From Bacillota bacterium (GTDB taxonomy: Bacteria; Bacillota; Bacilli; Bacillales; Cytobacillaceae): a stretch of DNA of 17,012 nt. Under the pieces are notes generated by a model. It was given only the letters and a program-made list of their open reading frames with translations. It did not search any database and was not told the DNA's origin. The stretch lies in the NCBI GenBank assembly GCA_023387295.1, contig JAEWIG010000237.1, positions 1-17,012 on the forward strand, read 5' to 3'. Positions 7,874 through 14,810 of the stretch are shown one piece after another. Every line of letters begins with the position of its first letter. The first letter of the stretch is position 1. The position numbers were made by a program, and so were the translations under genes.

Positions 7874-7948
7874 TGTTTTCTCCTCTTAAATCATAAAATA
7901 ATAAAGACCGTTATTTCTCATAAGTTTAAACAACCTTTTTTACGCTTC

Positions 7949-8482
7949 TTAGTTTGAGTACTCCATCAACCAACAATCTCGATATTCTCGCTCATGAAGT
8001 TCATTTTTTGGTAGAATTCTAATTTTTCGAAACCCACATTTTTCATAACACTTAATTGCTCTCTCATTTGTGATCTGTGGATCCATGATGATTCTATCCG
8101 CATTTTTCACATCCATTAAATAGTTTACCATTGCTTTTACAAGTTTTGTTCCAATTCCTCTATTCCAATAAGATGGTTCACCAATAAATTGATCAAGTCC
8201 GTAAATATTTTCTTGTGAAGGGTAATCTTGAATAGTGCTAGTATCGTCATTAATCTGATAATACTGGATATAGCCGATAGATTGTTCATCATACTCTACC
8301 ACGCAGCGAACAATCCCTTTTTCTTGATTATAAAATGATCTATTTACTTTTTCTAAATTAAACAGATTGTCACGTCCTTCATAAAATTCAAGAACTAACT
8401 GATTCGTGAGCCACTTTACAAGTAAACGCTTATCATTTTCTTGTAGCAGTCGGACTCGTATATTTTCATTTTCAAATAACAA
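7949..8482 (-). CDS. AAC(6')-like aminoglycoside acetyltransferase family protein (GNAT)
   Basis: This 177-aa GNAT looks like the aminoglycoside 6'-N-acetyltransferase subgroup. YGLDQFIGEP (94-103), YWNRGIGTKLV (105-115), DPQITNERAIKCYEKCGF (134-151) and the ending ELHEREYRDCWLMEY follow the pattern of AAC(6') enzymes such as the acetyltransferase half of AAC(6')-APH(2''). It would acetylate the 6' amine of an aminoglycoside or a related molecule. Whether it confers resistance cannot be told; chromosomal homologues in Bacillus are often annotated only by family. The start is a TTG at 8482, preceded at close spacing by GTAGGTG, and no ATG fits the domain start. It lies between GNAT and GrpB genes on the same strand. 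Confidence 0.82.
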   Translation of the reverse strand: MLFENENIRVRLLQENDKRLLVKWLTNQLVLEFYEGRDNLFNLEKVNRSFYNQEKGIVRCVVEYDEQSIGYIQYYQINDDTSTIQDYPSQENIYGLDQFIGEPSYWNRGIGTKLVKAMVNYLMDVKNADRIIMDPQITNERAIKCYEKCGFRKIRILPKNELHEREYRDCWLMEYSN

Positions 8483-8558
8483 AATAACACCTACTTTATT
8501 ATGAGCATTATAGAATAGTTCTTCGCTTTTATTACTGGAAATCCTGTTTTTTTTCTAT

Positions 8559-9080
8559 TTATTCAAACTGATTATTTTCTTCATGCCAAAGCAAAGCCTG
8601 CTGTTCCATTTCTCTCACAAAAGATTTTTTCGCTTGACTATAATCTTTTGTAGTTTCAAAACGTTCTGCTAAGTGTTCTTTAAAACTACTATATTTTGCT
8701 GCTTCTTCTGGATGAGTTCGCAAATAATCACGAAATATTAAATGCCTATTTATTTCGGGATTTTCATTTTGATAGAAATGTAGATGATGTGTACGATTTT
8801 CTCCACCTTTTCTAAATAACCTTCTCCCCAGAATTCCCCATTCTCCTACGACCTCATATCCTAGTGAATCCATTTGGACATTAAACGTGTCAATCCTTTC
8901 TATATCCTTTACGATACACATCATATCAATGACTGGCTTAGCCTTTAGACCATGTACGGCAGTACTTCCGAAATGCTCGAATCTTATGATTTCATCGCCA
9001 AATATGAATTGCAAAAATTCAACTTCTTTTTGATACATGACAGACCAGCTTTCACTAAAATTAGTTAGCCGTACTTTCAT
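8559..9080 (-). CDS. GrpB family protein (UPF0157), nucleotidyltransferase-like
   Basis: GrpB proteins belong to the nucleotidyltransferase superfamily, but their substrates are not established. In other bacteria GrpB domains occur alone or fused to dephospho-CoA kinase. The diagnostic segment HFGSTAVHGLKAKPVIDM (36-53) carries the GS and downstream D of the nucleotidyltransferase active site, and NRTHHLHFY (95-103) is the second family hallmark. It is 173 aa, the normal size. The ATG at 9080 follows GGAGG with 8-nt spacing. It is one of several single-domain transferase genes in tandem here. Confidence 0.93.
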   Translation of the reverse strand: MKVRLTNFSESWSVMYQKEVEFLQFIFGDEIIRFEHFGSTAVHGLKAKPVIDMMCIVKDIERIDTFNVQMDSLGYEVVGEWGILGRRLFRKGGENRTHHLHFYQNENPEINRHLIFRDYLRTHPEEAAKYSSFKEHLAERFETTKDYSQAKKSFVREMEQQALLWHEENNQFE

Positions 9081-9150
9081 CAGTATGCCTCCGAATTTAC
9101 ATTATTTTATTATCAAACAATACTTTTACTTTCGGCAGTCAGACTTTTCT

Positions 9151-9687
9151 CTAATACCCATATGTTTCCCCTTCTTTTAAGTTCAAAATATAACCATTTA
9201 TAGTAACGGTAAAATTATTTATCCAATTAATTTCAACATTATCTACTCTTTTTTGATAATAGATTCTTTTCTTTGTCCAAAGTGGCCCATTTAATTCTCC
9301 CTTTACCCCAAATGTTCCAGCAGCACCTGCATCCCAACGATAAATATCAATCGTATAAATGCCATCTGGCGAATGTGTTGTCTCAATCCTTTCATTAGCC
9401 CCAAATGCAGAAAGCAGAAGCGAAAAGAATAACCCTAATGTAAGTATAACGGTCAAAATGAAAGGTAAAATGATCGTTATCCAGCTTTTAATTTTCAGCA
9501 ACCATTTCGCTTCTTTATCCAAACCCTTAAGACCATATATAAAAGCAATAATACTTAACAGTAAGAGAATGTAAATGGGTGGTGCTATTAACCAGTTGCT
9601 GTAAAGATAAGAATAGAATGAATAAGAGGTGAGCCCAAAACAGAATAATGCAAGGTAGAAAGACATTAAACGATAGTTTTGTTTCAT
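9151..9687 (-). CDS. DUF5412 family membrane protein
   Basis: The protein has three predicted membrane segments (about 8-28, 33-54 and 69-95) followed by an outward-facing domain of about 80 residues. That domain matches the DUF5412 pattern as I recall it: TTHSPDGIYTIDIYRWDAGA, GTFGVKGELNGPLW and the ending LNLKEGETYGY. The function is unknown. Its ATG overlaps the stop of the upstream membrane-protein gene (ATGA), which shows translational coupling; I see no independent ribosome binding site upstream. It is the last gene of a three-gene membrane operon. Confidence 0.85.
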   Translation of the reverse strand: MKQNYRLMSFYLALFCFGLTSYSFYSYLYSNWLIAPPIYILLLLSIIAFIYGLKGLDKEAKWLLKIKSWITIILPFILTVILTLGLFFSLLLSAFGANERIETTHSPDGIYTIDIYRWDAGAAGTFGVKGELNGPLWTKKRIYYQKRVDNVEINWINNFTVTINGYILNLKEGETYGY

Positions 9688-10115
9688 TTATAGATCCTCA
9701 TTTGTTTAATAAGACCCCTGTTCGTGAAAAAATAAATAACTAAACCAACTAAACCAAGTAATATTTGGATTAAGCTTAATATCAAAAATGCTCCTGTTGG
9801 TAAATACCATTCTCCTAACAAAAAAGTTGGTATAACAGTGCAAGTGAAAAACAAAGCTCCCATTGTGATGGTTATGATAAATATATTTTTATCTTTCTTT
9901 ATAAATCCATAAATTGAAGCAACGGCATTTCCGAACCCAAAAATAATTATTCCAAATAAAGCTAAACTCGCCCAATTATTAAATGGAACTTTACCTATCC
10001 ACTCTGGTGGAAACGTAGCGAAAACTCCCCTTTCTAAAAACATTGATACACCTACATAAAAAGCTCCTAAAGACAATAATAGATTATAAGAATTTACAAT
10101 ATTTTTTAGAAACAT
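9684..10115 (-). CDS. Four-segment membrane protein, unknown function
   Basis: I do not recognise a family. The 143-aa product is almost wholly hydrophobic, with four predicted membrane segments (about 10-27, 47-72, 77-98 and 106-132), a loop FPPEWIGKVPFNNW after the first, and a basic C-terminus. The ATG at 10115 follows a strong GGAGGAG site. The stop overlaps the DUF5412 start by ATGA, and the upstream small membrane gene ends 30 nt before it, so the three are probably one operon whose products may act together in the membrane (inference). Confidence 0.8.
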   Translation of the reverse strand: MFLKNIVNSYNLLLSLGAFYVGVSMFLERGVFATFPPEWIGKVPFNNWASLALFGIIIFGFGNAVASIYGFIKKDKNIFIITITMGALFFTCTVIPTFLLGEWYLPTGAFLILSLIQILLGLVGLVIYFFTNRGLIKQMRIYK

Positions 10116-10145
10116 TATTCTCCTCCTGTTCTTTCGCCTCCAGCA

Positions 10146-10349
10146 TTAGAAAAAATATAGTAAACATGCAATCCCCATTGAAATAAGCCCAATTAAACCA
10201 AAGTATATTGCTGTTTTTATTCTAAAATTTCTATGTTCAGTGGTTTCCGAATTATAGTTCCGTCTATCACGTTGCCCATCAGTCCAAGCACCAATAAAAA
10301 TTCCTGATATAATAATACCGATTACTCCAACGATAAAGAAAAACTGCAT
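10146..10349 (-). CDS. Small two-segment membrane protein, DUF5316-like
   Basis: The 67-aa product has a hydrophobic segment at about 3-21, a polar middle GAWTDGQRDRRNYNSETTEHRNFRIK, and a second segment at about 47-66. This pattern resembles the small Bacillus family DUF5316 as I recall it, without a known function. The ATG at 10349 follows AAAGGAGT. It is the first gene of the three-gene membrane operon, which would be transcribed from the region holding the remnant and the tandem repeats. Confidence 0.72.
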   Translation of the reverse strand: MQFFFIVGVIGIIISGIFIGAWTDGQRDRRNYNSETTEHRNFRIKTAIYFGLIGLISMGIACLLYFF

Positions 10350-10409
10350 CTATCATTCGACTCCTTTTTCATCTTTATTGATGGAGCTTAAAGTTGACTA
10401 AGTCACCGT

Positions 10410-10544
10410 TCAGCTTATGTTAGCCAGAATCGCACAAATATGAGCAATCACTAAGGTCGAGTGAGCTTTTTCATGCAAATCACCTAAAAAGATGACCGGT
10501 TTATCTGGATTGTAGCGGATTTGAGCATCAAATGGCCAGGTTGA
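10410..10544 (-). pseudogene. Coding-like remnant of an unidentified gene (C-terminal tail)
   Basis: A 44-codon frame without a plausible start ends at TGA 10410-10412. It contains FDAQIRYNPDKPVIFLGD followed by LHEKAHSTLVIAHICAILAN, which looks more protein-like than random. Its upstream end runs into the first 52-bp repeat, where a TAA closes the frame. I cannot name the parent gene; a decayed mobile-element gene is one option. The segment 10473-10524 also aligns weakly with the repeat unit, so it may be the ancestral copy of the repeat. Confidence 0.3.
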
Positions 10545-10732
10545 TTACCGTTCTTTTGAAGGTGTTGCAGTTTTGGGCATCAAATAGCCAGGTTGGTTAC
10601 TGTTCTTTTGATGACGTCGCTGTTTTGGGCATCAAACGACCATGTTGGTTACCGTTCTTTTGATGACCCTGCTGTCTTGGGCATCAAATAGCCATGTTAG
10701 TTACCGTCCTTTTGGCATTGCCTCTTTTTCGG
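10525..10732. repeat. Four tandem 52-bp repeats
   Basis: Four copies start at 10525, 10577, 10629 and 10681, each exactly 52 bp apart. The shared core begins GCATCAAAT, continues with a CCAGGTTGGTTACCGTTC-like stretch, then TTTTGATGA, and ends near TTTTGG. The last copy diverges at its end and runs into the stop of the downstream GNAT gene. Copies differ at several positions, so they are not recent perfect duplications. Each holds ATCAAA and TTTGAT in inverted orientation, allowing a weak hairpin. Period 52 is not a multiple of three, arguing against a protein repeat. The gene-free stretch 10350-10734 contains only this array and the adjacent remnant. Confidence 0.9.
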
Positions 10733-10734
10733 AA

Positions 10735-11496
10735 TTAAATCAATTCTTTTAATCTCTTCATTACCGAATGAACAGTTAAACGATGAAATGTGATAAGCTG
10801 TTTTTTAAATAGTACTGAATAAATCCCATAAGGAGTTGGTGATAATTGCATTAAATCTTCCCGCGAATTCAAATCAATAATTTCCACTTCAAAACCTAGT
10901 TTACTAGCAGCAACCATTATGTTTTCTGTAGCTACTTCTACATAAGGACATTGGAATGAACGGAGAATCGTTAAGCGATCATATTTACTAATCCTTTCTT
11001 CCCAATTAGTCGGAAAGAAAGGTAATGCTTTGTTATCGTTAAATTGATAAACAAGTAATTCAAAGTTATTTGGTGCTTTGTCAACTAATATAAAGTTATT
11101 CCTTAAAAAGATATCCCTACTTGGGGCCCATGAGGTAGCAGTATTCGTTACGACTGCTACCCCTAGCTTTGATTGCCCTATTGCATCCTCTATACATGTA
11201 TTTATTAGTTTAGTCCCATATCCTTTTCCAACCTCACTCACCCATAAACAATGGATAACTAAATAATTGTCTGCATGAACAACTCTTGAAGAATACTCTG
11301 CCACAGCATATTCAATAAATCCTACTTGTTTATTATTTTCAAATAATTGTATGTACTTTAAACCTTCATCAAAACGATTATTAAGCCATTTATTTTTCTG
11401 TAAATAACCTTCAGATTTCTTTTTGCTTCGAAGGCAATAACTGCCTGTACCTTTTAATATTTTTTTATCTAGCTCGACCATTTGAATATTAGTCAA
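10735..11496 (-). CDS. GNAT acetyltransferase with C-terminal YoaP-like domain
   Basis: The 253-aa protein joins an N-terminal GNAT domain, with acetyl-CoA motif VSEVGKGYGTKL at 86-97 and NTATSWAPSRDIFLRNNF at 118-135, to a C-terminal domain starting near 173. The latter (LTILRSFQCPYVEVATENI, then EIIDLNSREDL and GIYSVLFKKQLITFHRLT) matches the B. subtilis YoaP-type domain as I recall it and resembles a thioredoxin-like fold with a single Cys183. The substrate is unknown. I chose TTG at 11496, 8 nt after GGGAGG; the in-frame GTG at 11505 lies within the Shine-Dalgarno sequence itself. The 52-bp repeat array begins right at its stop codon. Confidence 0.85.
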   Translation of the reverse strand: MTNIQMVELDKKILKGTGSYCLRSKKKSEGYLQKNKWLNNRFDEGLKYIQLFENNKQVGFIEYAVAEYSSRVVHADNYLVIHCLWVSEVGKGYGTKLINTCIEDAIGQSKLGVAVVTNTATSWAPSRDIFLRNNFILVDKAPNNFELLVYQFNDNKALPFFPTNWEERISKYDRLTILRSFQCPYVEVATENIMVAASKLGFEVEIIDLNSREDLMQLSPTPYGIYSVLFKKQLITFHRLTVHSVMKRLKELI

Positions 11497-11586
11497 AAGA
11501 GTCACCTCCCTCTAACCTATTTCTAGAAGGGATACAGGTTTTCCTTTTTGCAACTTTACAAATCAAGTTAAAGTATTCAATCATCG

Positions 11587-12126
11587 TTAGGTCGCTGGAT
11601 TTTTTCTGCCAGAAAATCCTATAATAAAAAAACAAGTCAAAAAAGCAGTTATTGTAACGATTAAGGCGAACATTATTCCAATCCATCTCATAAAAATATC
11701 CTCACCTGGATAAACAGGCTCTATTGTCACGGACCAATGTAATAATAGGATCGAAAGAATGAAATATATGCTGCTCCCGATAGTTCCCATTTTCAAACGA
11801 TTTCTTTTTGAACCTTCCCATGCATGATGAAACATAAACCATATAAAAATGCTTCCCACGACAGCTCCGATCATCACAAGCAAATGAATAAATGGAATTG
11901 AAAAAATGGTCATTAAATATAGCAAGAAACAAGTTAAAGAAAATAGTACGGCATTAATAACAAATAAGACCAATCCAGAAAGCCAATAATTATGAAACCA
12001 TTTCGTGTTTTTTAACTCTTGTACCAATCTGTTTTCACTACCAAATACTCTATTCCACTGTATTTTCTTAAAAAAGATAATCGCTAATACAAATACTACT
12101 ATTAATAACAATAAGGTTATTGTCAT
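11587..12126 (-). CDS. Membrane protein with five predicted segments, unknown function
   Basis: I do not recognise a family. The 179-aa product has hydrophobic segments at about 2-19, 48-71, 76-99, 116-134 and 147-170. A charged loop KKIQWNRVFGSENRLVQELK follows the first segment and HHAWEGSKRNRLKMG lies between the third and fourth. The ATG at 12126 follows GGAGGA with 6-nt spacing. It has a clear promoter at 12181-12208 overlapped by an inverted repeat, so it is probably a regulated unit. The YoaP-like gene lies 90 nt downstream and may be cotranscribed. Confidence 0.8.
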   Translation of the reverse strand: MTITLLLLIVVFVLAIIFFKKIQWNRVFGSENRLVQELKNTKWFHNYWLSGLVLFVINAVLFSLTCFLLYLMTIFSIPFIHLLVMIGAVVGSIFIWFMFHHAWEGSKRNRLKMGTIGSSIYFILSILLLHWSVTIEPVYPGEDIFMRWIGIMFALIVTITAFLTCFFIIGFSGRKNPAT

Positions 12127-12180
12127 CTCATCTCCTCCAACTCATATGGTTATTGCACATCCCCATTTGAAATTATCTAT

Positions 12181-12208
12181 ATTATAACAAATATTTATCG
12201 ATTAACAA
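12181..12208 (-). promoter_or_regulatory. Sigma-A promoter of the five-segment membrane protein gene
   Basis: Minus-strand TTGTTA (12203-12208) and a perfect TATAAT (12181-12186) are separated by 16 bp. The predicted start near 12174 gives a leader of about 50 nt to the ATG at 12126. Confidence 0.65.
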
Positions 12209-12239
12209 TAAATTATTATTATTTTCCACATTGTTAATC
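12200..12239. promoter_or_regulatory. Candidate operator: perfect 10-bp inverted repeat overlapping the -35
   Basis: GATTAACAAT (12200-12209) and ATTGTTAATC (12230-12239) are perfect inverted arms separated by 20 bp, so their centres are 30 bp apart, about three helix turns. The first arm contains the whole -35 hexamer of the membrane-protein promoter. This geometry suits binding of a regulator to two sites on one helix face. No regulator gene is adjacent, so the protein is unknown. Confidence 0.45.
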
Positions 12240-12243
12240 AAGT

Positions 12244-12275
12244 AAAAAAAGCGATGCCTCAGCAACGCTTTTTTT
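12244..12275. terminator. Bidirectional rho-independent terminator
   Basis: Stem AAAAAAAGCG (12244-12253) with CGCTTTTTTT (12266-12275), plus an inner TGC/GCA pairing around a CTCA loop. It lies 13 nt after the stop of the DUF1801 gene on the minus strand. Confidence 0.92.
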
Positions 12276-12288
12276 AAAAATCATGATA

Positions 12289-12672
12289 TTATTTTTTACT
12301 TTTTAATTTTCCTTCTGATTTTTTTCTATTTTCTGCTACTCTAAAAGCAACAATTTCACTTATTAACTCATACGGAAGTGGCTTGTCTAAAGGAAATTGC
12401 ACTGATCCTTTTGAACTTTTATAGGCGCTCAATTTTTCTTTAAATACAGCAATTCCACTCGGTGTAGGATAAAATCCAATGTGCTTTTTGTATGCAGCAA
12501 AATGGACTAGATTCCCATGTAAATAAAACGACGGCATTTGATAACTGATTTTTTCTGTAGCCTCTGGTGCTGCTTCTTTAATGACTTTTCTTAATGATTC
12601 TAGGACCTCCTGAACTTCTTCAGGAAACTGCGAAATATATTCATCTATTGTATTAAAATTGCTTCCTTCCAT
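12289..12672 (-). CDS. DUF1801 family protein (YdhG-like fold)
   Basis: The 127-aa protein matches the DUF1801 family, relatives of which (B. subtilis YdhG/Fra) have a frataxin-like fold and have been linked to iron handling. Landmarks are IDEYISQFPEEVQEVLESLR near the N-terminus, EKISYQMPSFYLHGNLVHFAAYKKHIGFYP (40-69) and the basic C-terminal tail. Its own function is unknown, and iron binding should not be assumed. I start it at the ATG at 12672, 6 nt after AGGAG. The longer frame to 12750 would overlap the upstream GNAT gene and lacks a ribosome binding site. A terminator follows directly; the GNAT gene upstream is 50 nt away and probably cotranscribed. Confidence 0.88.
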   Translation of the reverse strand: MEGSNFNTIDEYISQFPEEVQEVLESLRKVIKEAAPEATEKISYQMPSFYLHGNLVHFAAYKKHIGFYPTPSGIAVFKEKLSAYKSSKGSVQFPLDKPLPYELISEIVAFRVAENRKKSEGKLKSKK

Positions 12673-12722
12673 AATGTACTCCTTTAGCTTGTAGGAAATT
12701 ATTTTTGAAGTTATTTCAATCT

Positions 12723-13250
12723 TTAATGAAGTTCTATAGGTAACCGACACCTATAATGGACGAATTGTAATTTTTCTCCTCCTATTTCAATGGAATTTTC
12801 TGTTGTAGAAAATAGTTCAAATCCATTTTTCACTAAGATTCTCTGAGATGCCTTATTATTAGATGTTGTTTTAGCTAATATCTCATTCACAAGACCTTCA
12901 TTTGCAATTTTCTCTAATAAAATTTTTAATGCCTTGCTCGCAATACCTTTACCTGTATGTAATTGACCTACTCTATACCCTAGATAACCAATAGCTTTAG
13001 ATTTGTCGATATCGACAAGATTTATTCTTCCAAGAATGGAATCATCATTATCCTTGATCAAATAAAAATACGAAATTCCTTGAGCCTGTTCTTCAAGTAA
13101 TGACTTTAGACGGCTTAAAAAAACATCATACTGATAGTATTCGATACCTCTTGACGGAACCATTTTTTCAAAAAAATCTTTATTATTAAATTCAAAAGCA
13201 AACAATGATTCAGCGTCTGCAATACGTAATTCTTCTAATGATATTTCCAC
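12723..13250 (-). CDS. GNAT acetyltransferase, RimJ/RimL type
   Basis: The 175-aa protein looks like the RimJ/RimL class of N-acetyltransferases, which includes ribosomal-protein N-terminal acetyltransferases and many uncharacterised Bacillus enzymes. Visible elements are ILGRINLVDIDKSKAIGYLGYRV (72-94), the acetyl-CoA motif LHTGKGIASKALKILLE (97-113) and NNKASQRILVKNGFE (131-145). The substrate is unknown. The start is GTG at 13250 after a GGTGGTGA site; it is the only start that keeps the full N-terminal strand. It lies directly upstream of the DUF1801 gene. Confidence 0.87.
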   Translation of the reverse strand: MEISLEELRIADAESLFAFEFNNKDFFEKMVPSRGIEYYQYDVFLSRLKSLLEEQAQGISYFYLIKDNDDSILGRINLVDIDKSKAIGYLGYRVGQLHTGKGIASKALKILLEKIANEGLVNEILAKTTSNNKASQRILVKNGFELFSTTENSIEIGGEKLQFVHYRCRLPIELH

Positions 13251-13336
13251 AGCTATTCACCACCATTTCCCATGACCTAGCGTAAAAGATTCGTAACGTC
13301 GATTTTATTCCTATTGACTAGAGTGACATTTGCATA

Positions 13337-14218
13337 TTAATAAATCTCTTGAGAATTAGCTGGCAATTCTCGAACATGCATCAAATAGGATGTCATATTC
13401 TGATCATCCTCAACCGGATAGGTAAATGATAGTTTTTCCGCTATTTCTTTCGCCAACGTTCGAAATAGTTCACATGCGATAAAGATAGAACCCCAAATAT
13501 TTTCATAGTTACTATCTGAGTAAGTTTCTTTATACATTGCCCAATGGGATTCAGGAAGAAACTTTTTAAAATACTTACCCATTTTTCCTGTTGAAATCTG
13601 GTAGTTATGATTCATACCTATCCACCTGGAGACCATCTCATCCAAACACGGCCTTAATACATTTTCAAACATATGCTTTGCATAAGGCAATTCATCACGC
13701 CATATGCCTTTAGCTACATTCTGTAGGCACCACCAAAAATCGCTGCAGGAAGCGTAAAACTCCCCTTCAGTTGGCTTTTTAACCCAGTAATCGCTATCTG
13801 ATGGGCTTGGGATTTGCGGAAGAATATTATCCTTATCTAATAAAGGAATTGTTAGCTTATCATTTGTGTATCCTTTAAGCATAGATTCTTTCGTTTTTAG
13901 TTGGAGATCAATCCGATTTCCATCTTTAAAGAGCATTAAATACCCATAAGACTCATCAAAACTGACATCTTTTCCGATCAGTTTATCCAATTTATCAGGT
14001 TCTTGAATCATTAGTAATTCTCCGAAAATACGAATCCATTCTTCATCTTTAATAAAAGAGGCTGTTTCTGTAACAACATAAACGATATCGTAATCCTGAA
14101 AAATATCCTTTAGCACGTTCGGGTTCGTTCTTGAACCGTTCAGATAAACCGCTCGAATTCGCTCATCTTTTTGAGCTGTTTCTAATATCAAATCCATCAT
14201 CTCTTGTTCCATTCTCAA
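13337..14218 (-). CDS. Aminoglycoside 6-adenylyltransferase family protein (AadK-like)
   Basis: This 293-aa protein matches the ANT(6)/AadK family, which inactivates streptomycin by AMP transfer to its 6-hydroxyl. The N-terminal nucleotidyltransferase motif reads GSR (28-30) followed by QDYD (41-44), with a third acidic residue in RIDLQL (Asp104). The segment YWVKKPTEGEFYASCSDFWWCLQNVAKGIWRDELPYA corresponds to the helical substrate domain. The start at TTG 14218 gives MRMEQEMMD, which closely parallels B. subtilis AadK (MRSEQEMMD as I recall). It lies 8 nt after GAGG, whereas the GTG at 14227 overlaps that site. All catalytic residues are present, so activity is plausible, but the substrate is inferred. 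Confidence 0.9.
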   Translation of the reverse strand: MRMEQEMMDLILETAQKDERIRAVYLNGSRTNPNVLKDIFQDYDIVYVVTETASFIKDEEWIRIFGELLMIQEPDKLDKLIGKDVSFDESYGYLMLFKDGNRIDLQLKTKESMLKGYTNDKLTIPLLDKDNILPQIPSPSDSDYWVKKPTEGEFYASCSDFWWCLQNVAKGIWRDELPYAKHMFENVLRPCLDEMVSRWIGMNHNYQISTGKMGKYFKKFLPESHWAMYKETYSDSNYENIWGSIFIACELFRTLAKEIAEKLSFTYPVEDDQNMTSYLMHVRELPANSQEIY

Positions 14219-14293
14219 GAGTATCACCTCAAATAATTCTATGTGTCTAGCAGAAATATAATTTCATTCTTATATAGATTATTAGTTAAATAC

Positions 14294-14319
14294 AAATAAA
14301 AAACAATGCCGGAGCATTG
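14294..14319 (-). terminator. Rho-independent terminator after the DGC-type gene
   Basis: Stem CAATGC (14304-14309) with GCATTG (14314-14319), a 4-nt loop, followed on the minus strand by TTTTTTATTTG. It begins just after the stop at 14323 and separates this gene from the AadK-like gene. Confidence 0.85.
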
Positions 14320-14322
14320 CTT

Positions 14323-14679
14323 TTAATTTAGATATTCTATTACTTGCTGATAAACTTCCTTTGCCAGCTCCAGGTCAGGATCTGCCCCTTGTATTTTCGG
14401 AATCTTAAATTTCGAAAGTTCAAAATGGTATTTAGGTTCGACATCGTGTCGAGCTAATGAAGCTTTACAGCATGAAAGTGGACAGCCGTCGATGGCAATA
14501 ATGTCTCGACCTGATTTCGCTGTTTTTACGAGCGGCTTAACGTCACCACCAACCCCTGCAATACATGACATTTCCGCTATTTTCACCCTATCCATCCTGA
14601 TGGCAATGATGTTTGCCGTTTGTGCTGCTGAAGAACATCCAGAACACGAATACACAATTGGTAAATCAGATTTTCTCAC
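14323..14679 (-). CDS. Putative zinc-binding protein with DGC domain
   Basis: The 118-aa protein matches the DGC-domain family of putative zinc-binding proteins. It has six cysteines: Cys12 and Cys15 (YSCSGCSSAAQ), Cys39 (EMSCIAGVGG) and Cys66, Cys70 and Cys71 in the eponymous DGCPLSCCK motif. Such a set could hold zinc or another metal; the cellular role is unknown. I chose the GTG at 14679 because AAGGGGGAA lies 7 nt upstream and the protein then begins MRKSDLPIVYSCSGC. The ATG at 14709 has no ribosome binding site and lies in a palindrome. A single-gene unit with its own terminator. Confidence 0.87.
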   Translation of the reverse strand: MRKSDLPIVYSCSGCSSAAQTANIIAIRMDRVKIAEMSCIAGVGGDVKPLVKTAKSGRDIIAIDGCPLSCCKASLARHDVEPKYHFELSKFKIPKIQGADPDLELAKEVYQQVIEYLN

Positions 14680-14707
14680 GAACAATTCCCCCTTGTTTGA
14701 CGCAATC

Positions 14708-14728
14708 ATTAATTTCTTAGAAATTAAT
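14708..14728. promoter_or_regulatory. Candidate operator: 21-bp palindrome upstream of the DGC gene
   Basis: Perfect 10-bp arms (ATTAATTTCT and its complement) flank a single central T, 28 nt upstream of the GTG start. A possible -10 (TATAGT on the minus strand, about 14733-14738) lies just upstream, so the palindrome would fall around the transcription start, a typical repressor position. The binding protein is unknown. Confidence 0.4.
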
Positions 14729-14810
14729 AGTAACTATAAAGGAAATATTAGAAAAAGTCCGTGAAACAGGTCACCATTTTTTACTTAACTGAATTGGTTA
14801 ATGGATAAAA

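Noticed and set aside
10525..10732. CRISPR array
   Set aside because: The 52-bp units are similar throughout with no unique spacers, and no cas genes are present.
11489..11686. A 65-codon minus-strand open frame between the membrane protein and the YoaP-like gene
   Set aside because: It overlaps the end of the membrane-protein gene in another frame and the start of the YoaP-like gene. I see no ribosome binding site for it.
14492..14764. A 90-codon plus-strand open frame
   Set aside because: It is antisense to the DGC-type gene and its upstream region, with no family resemblance.
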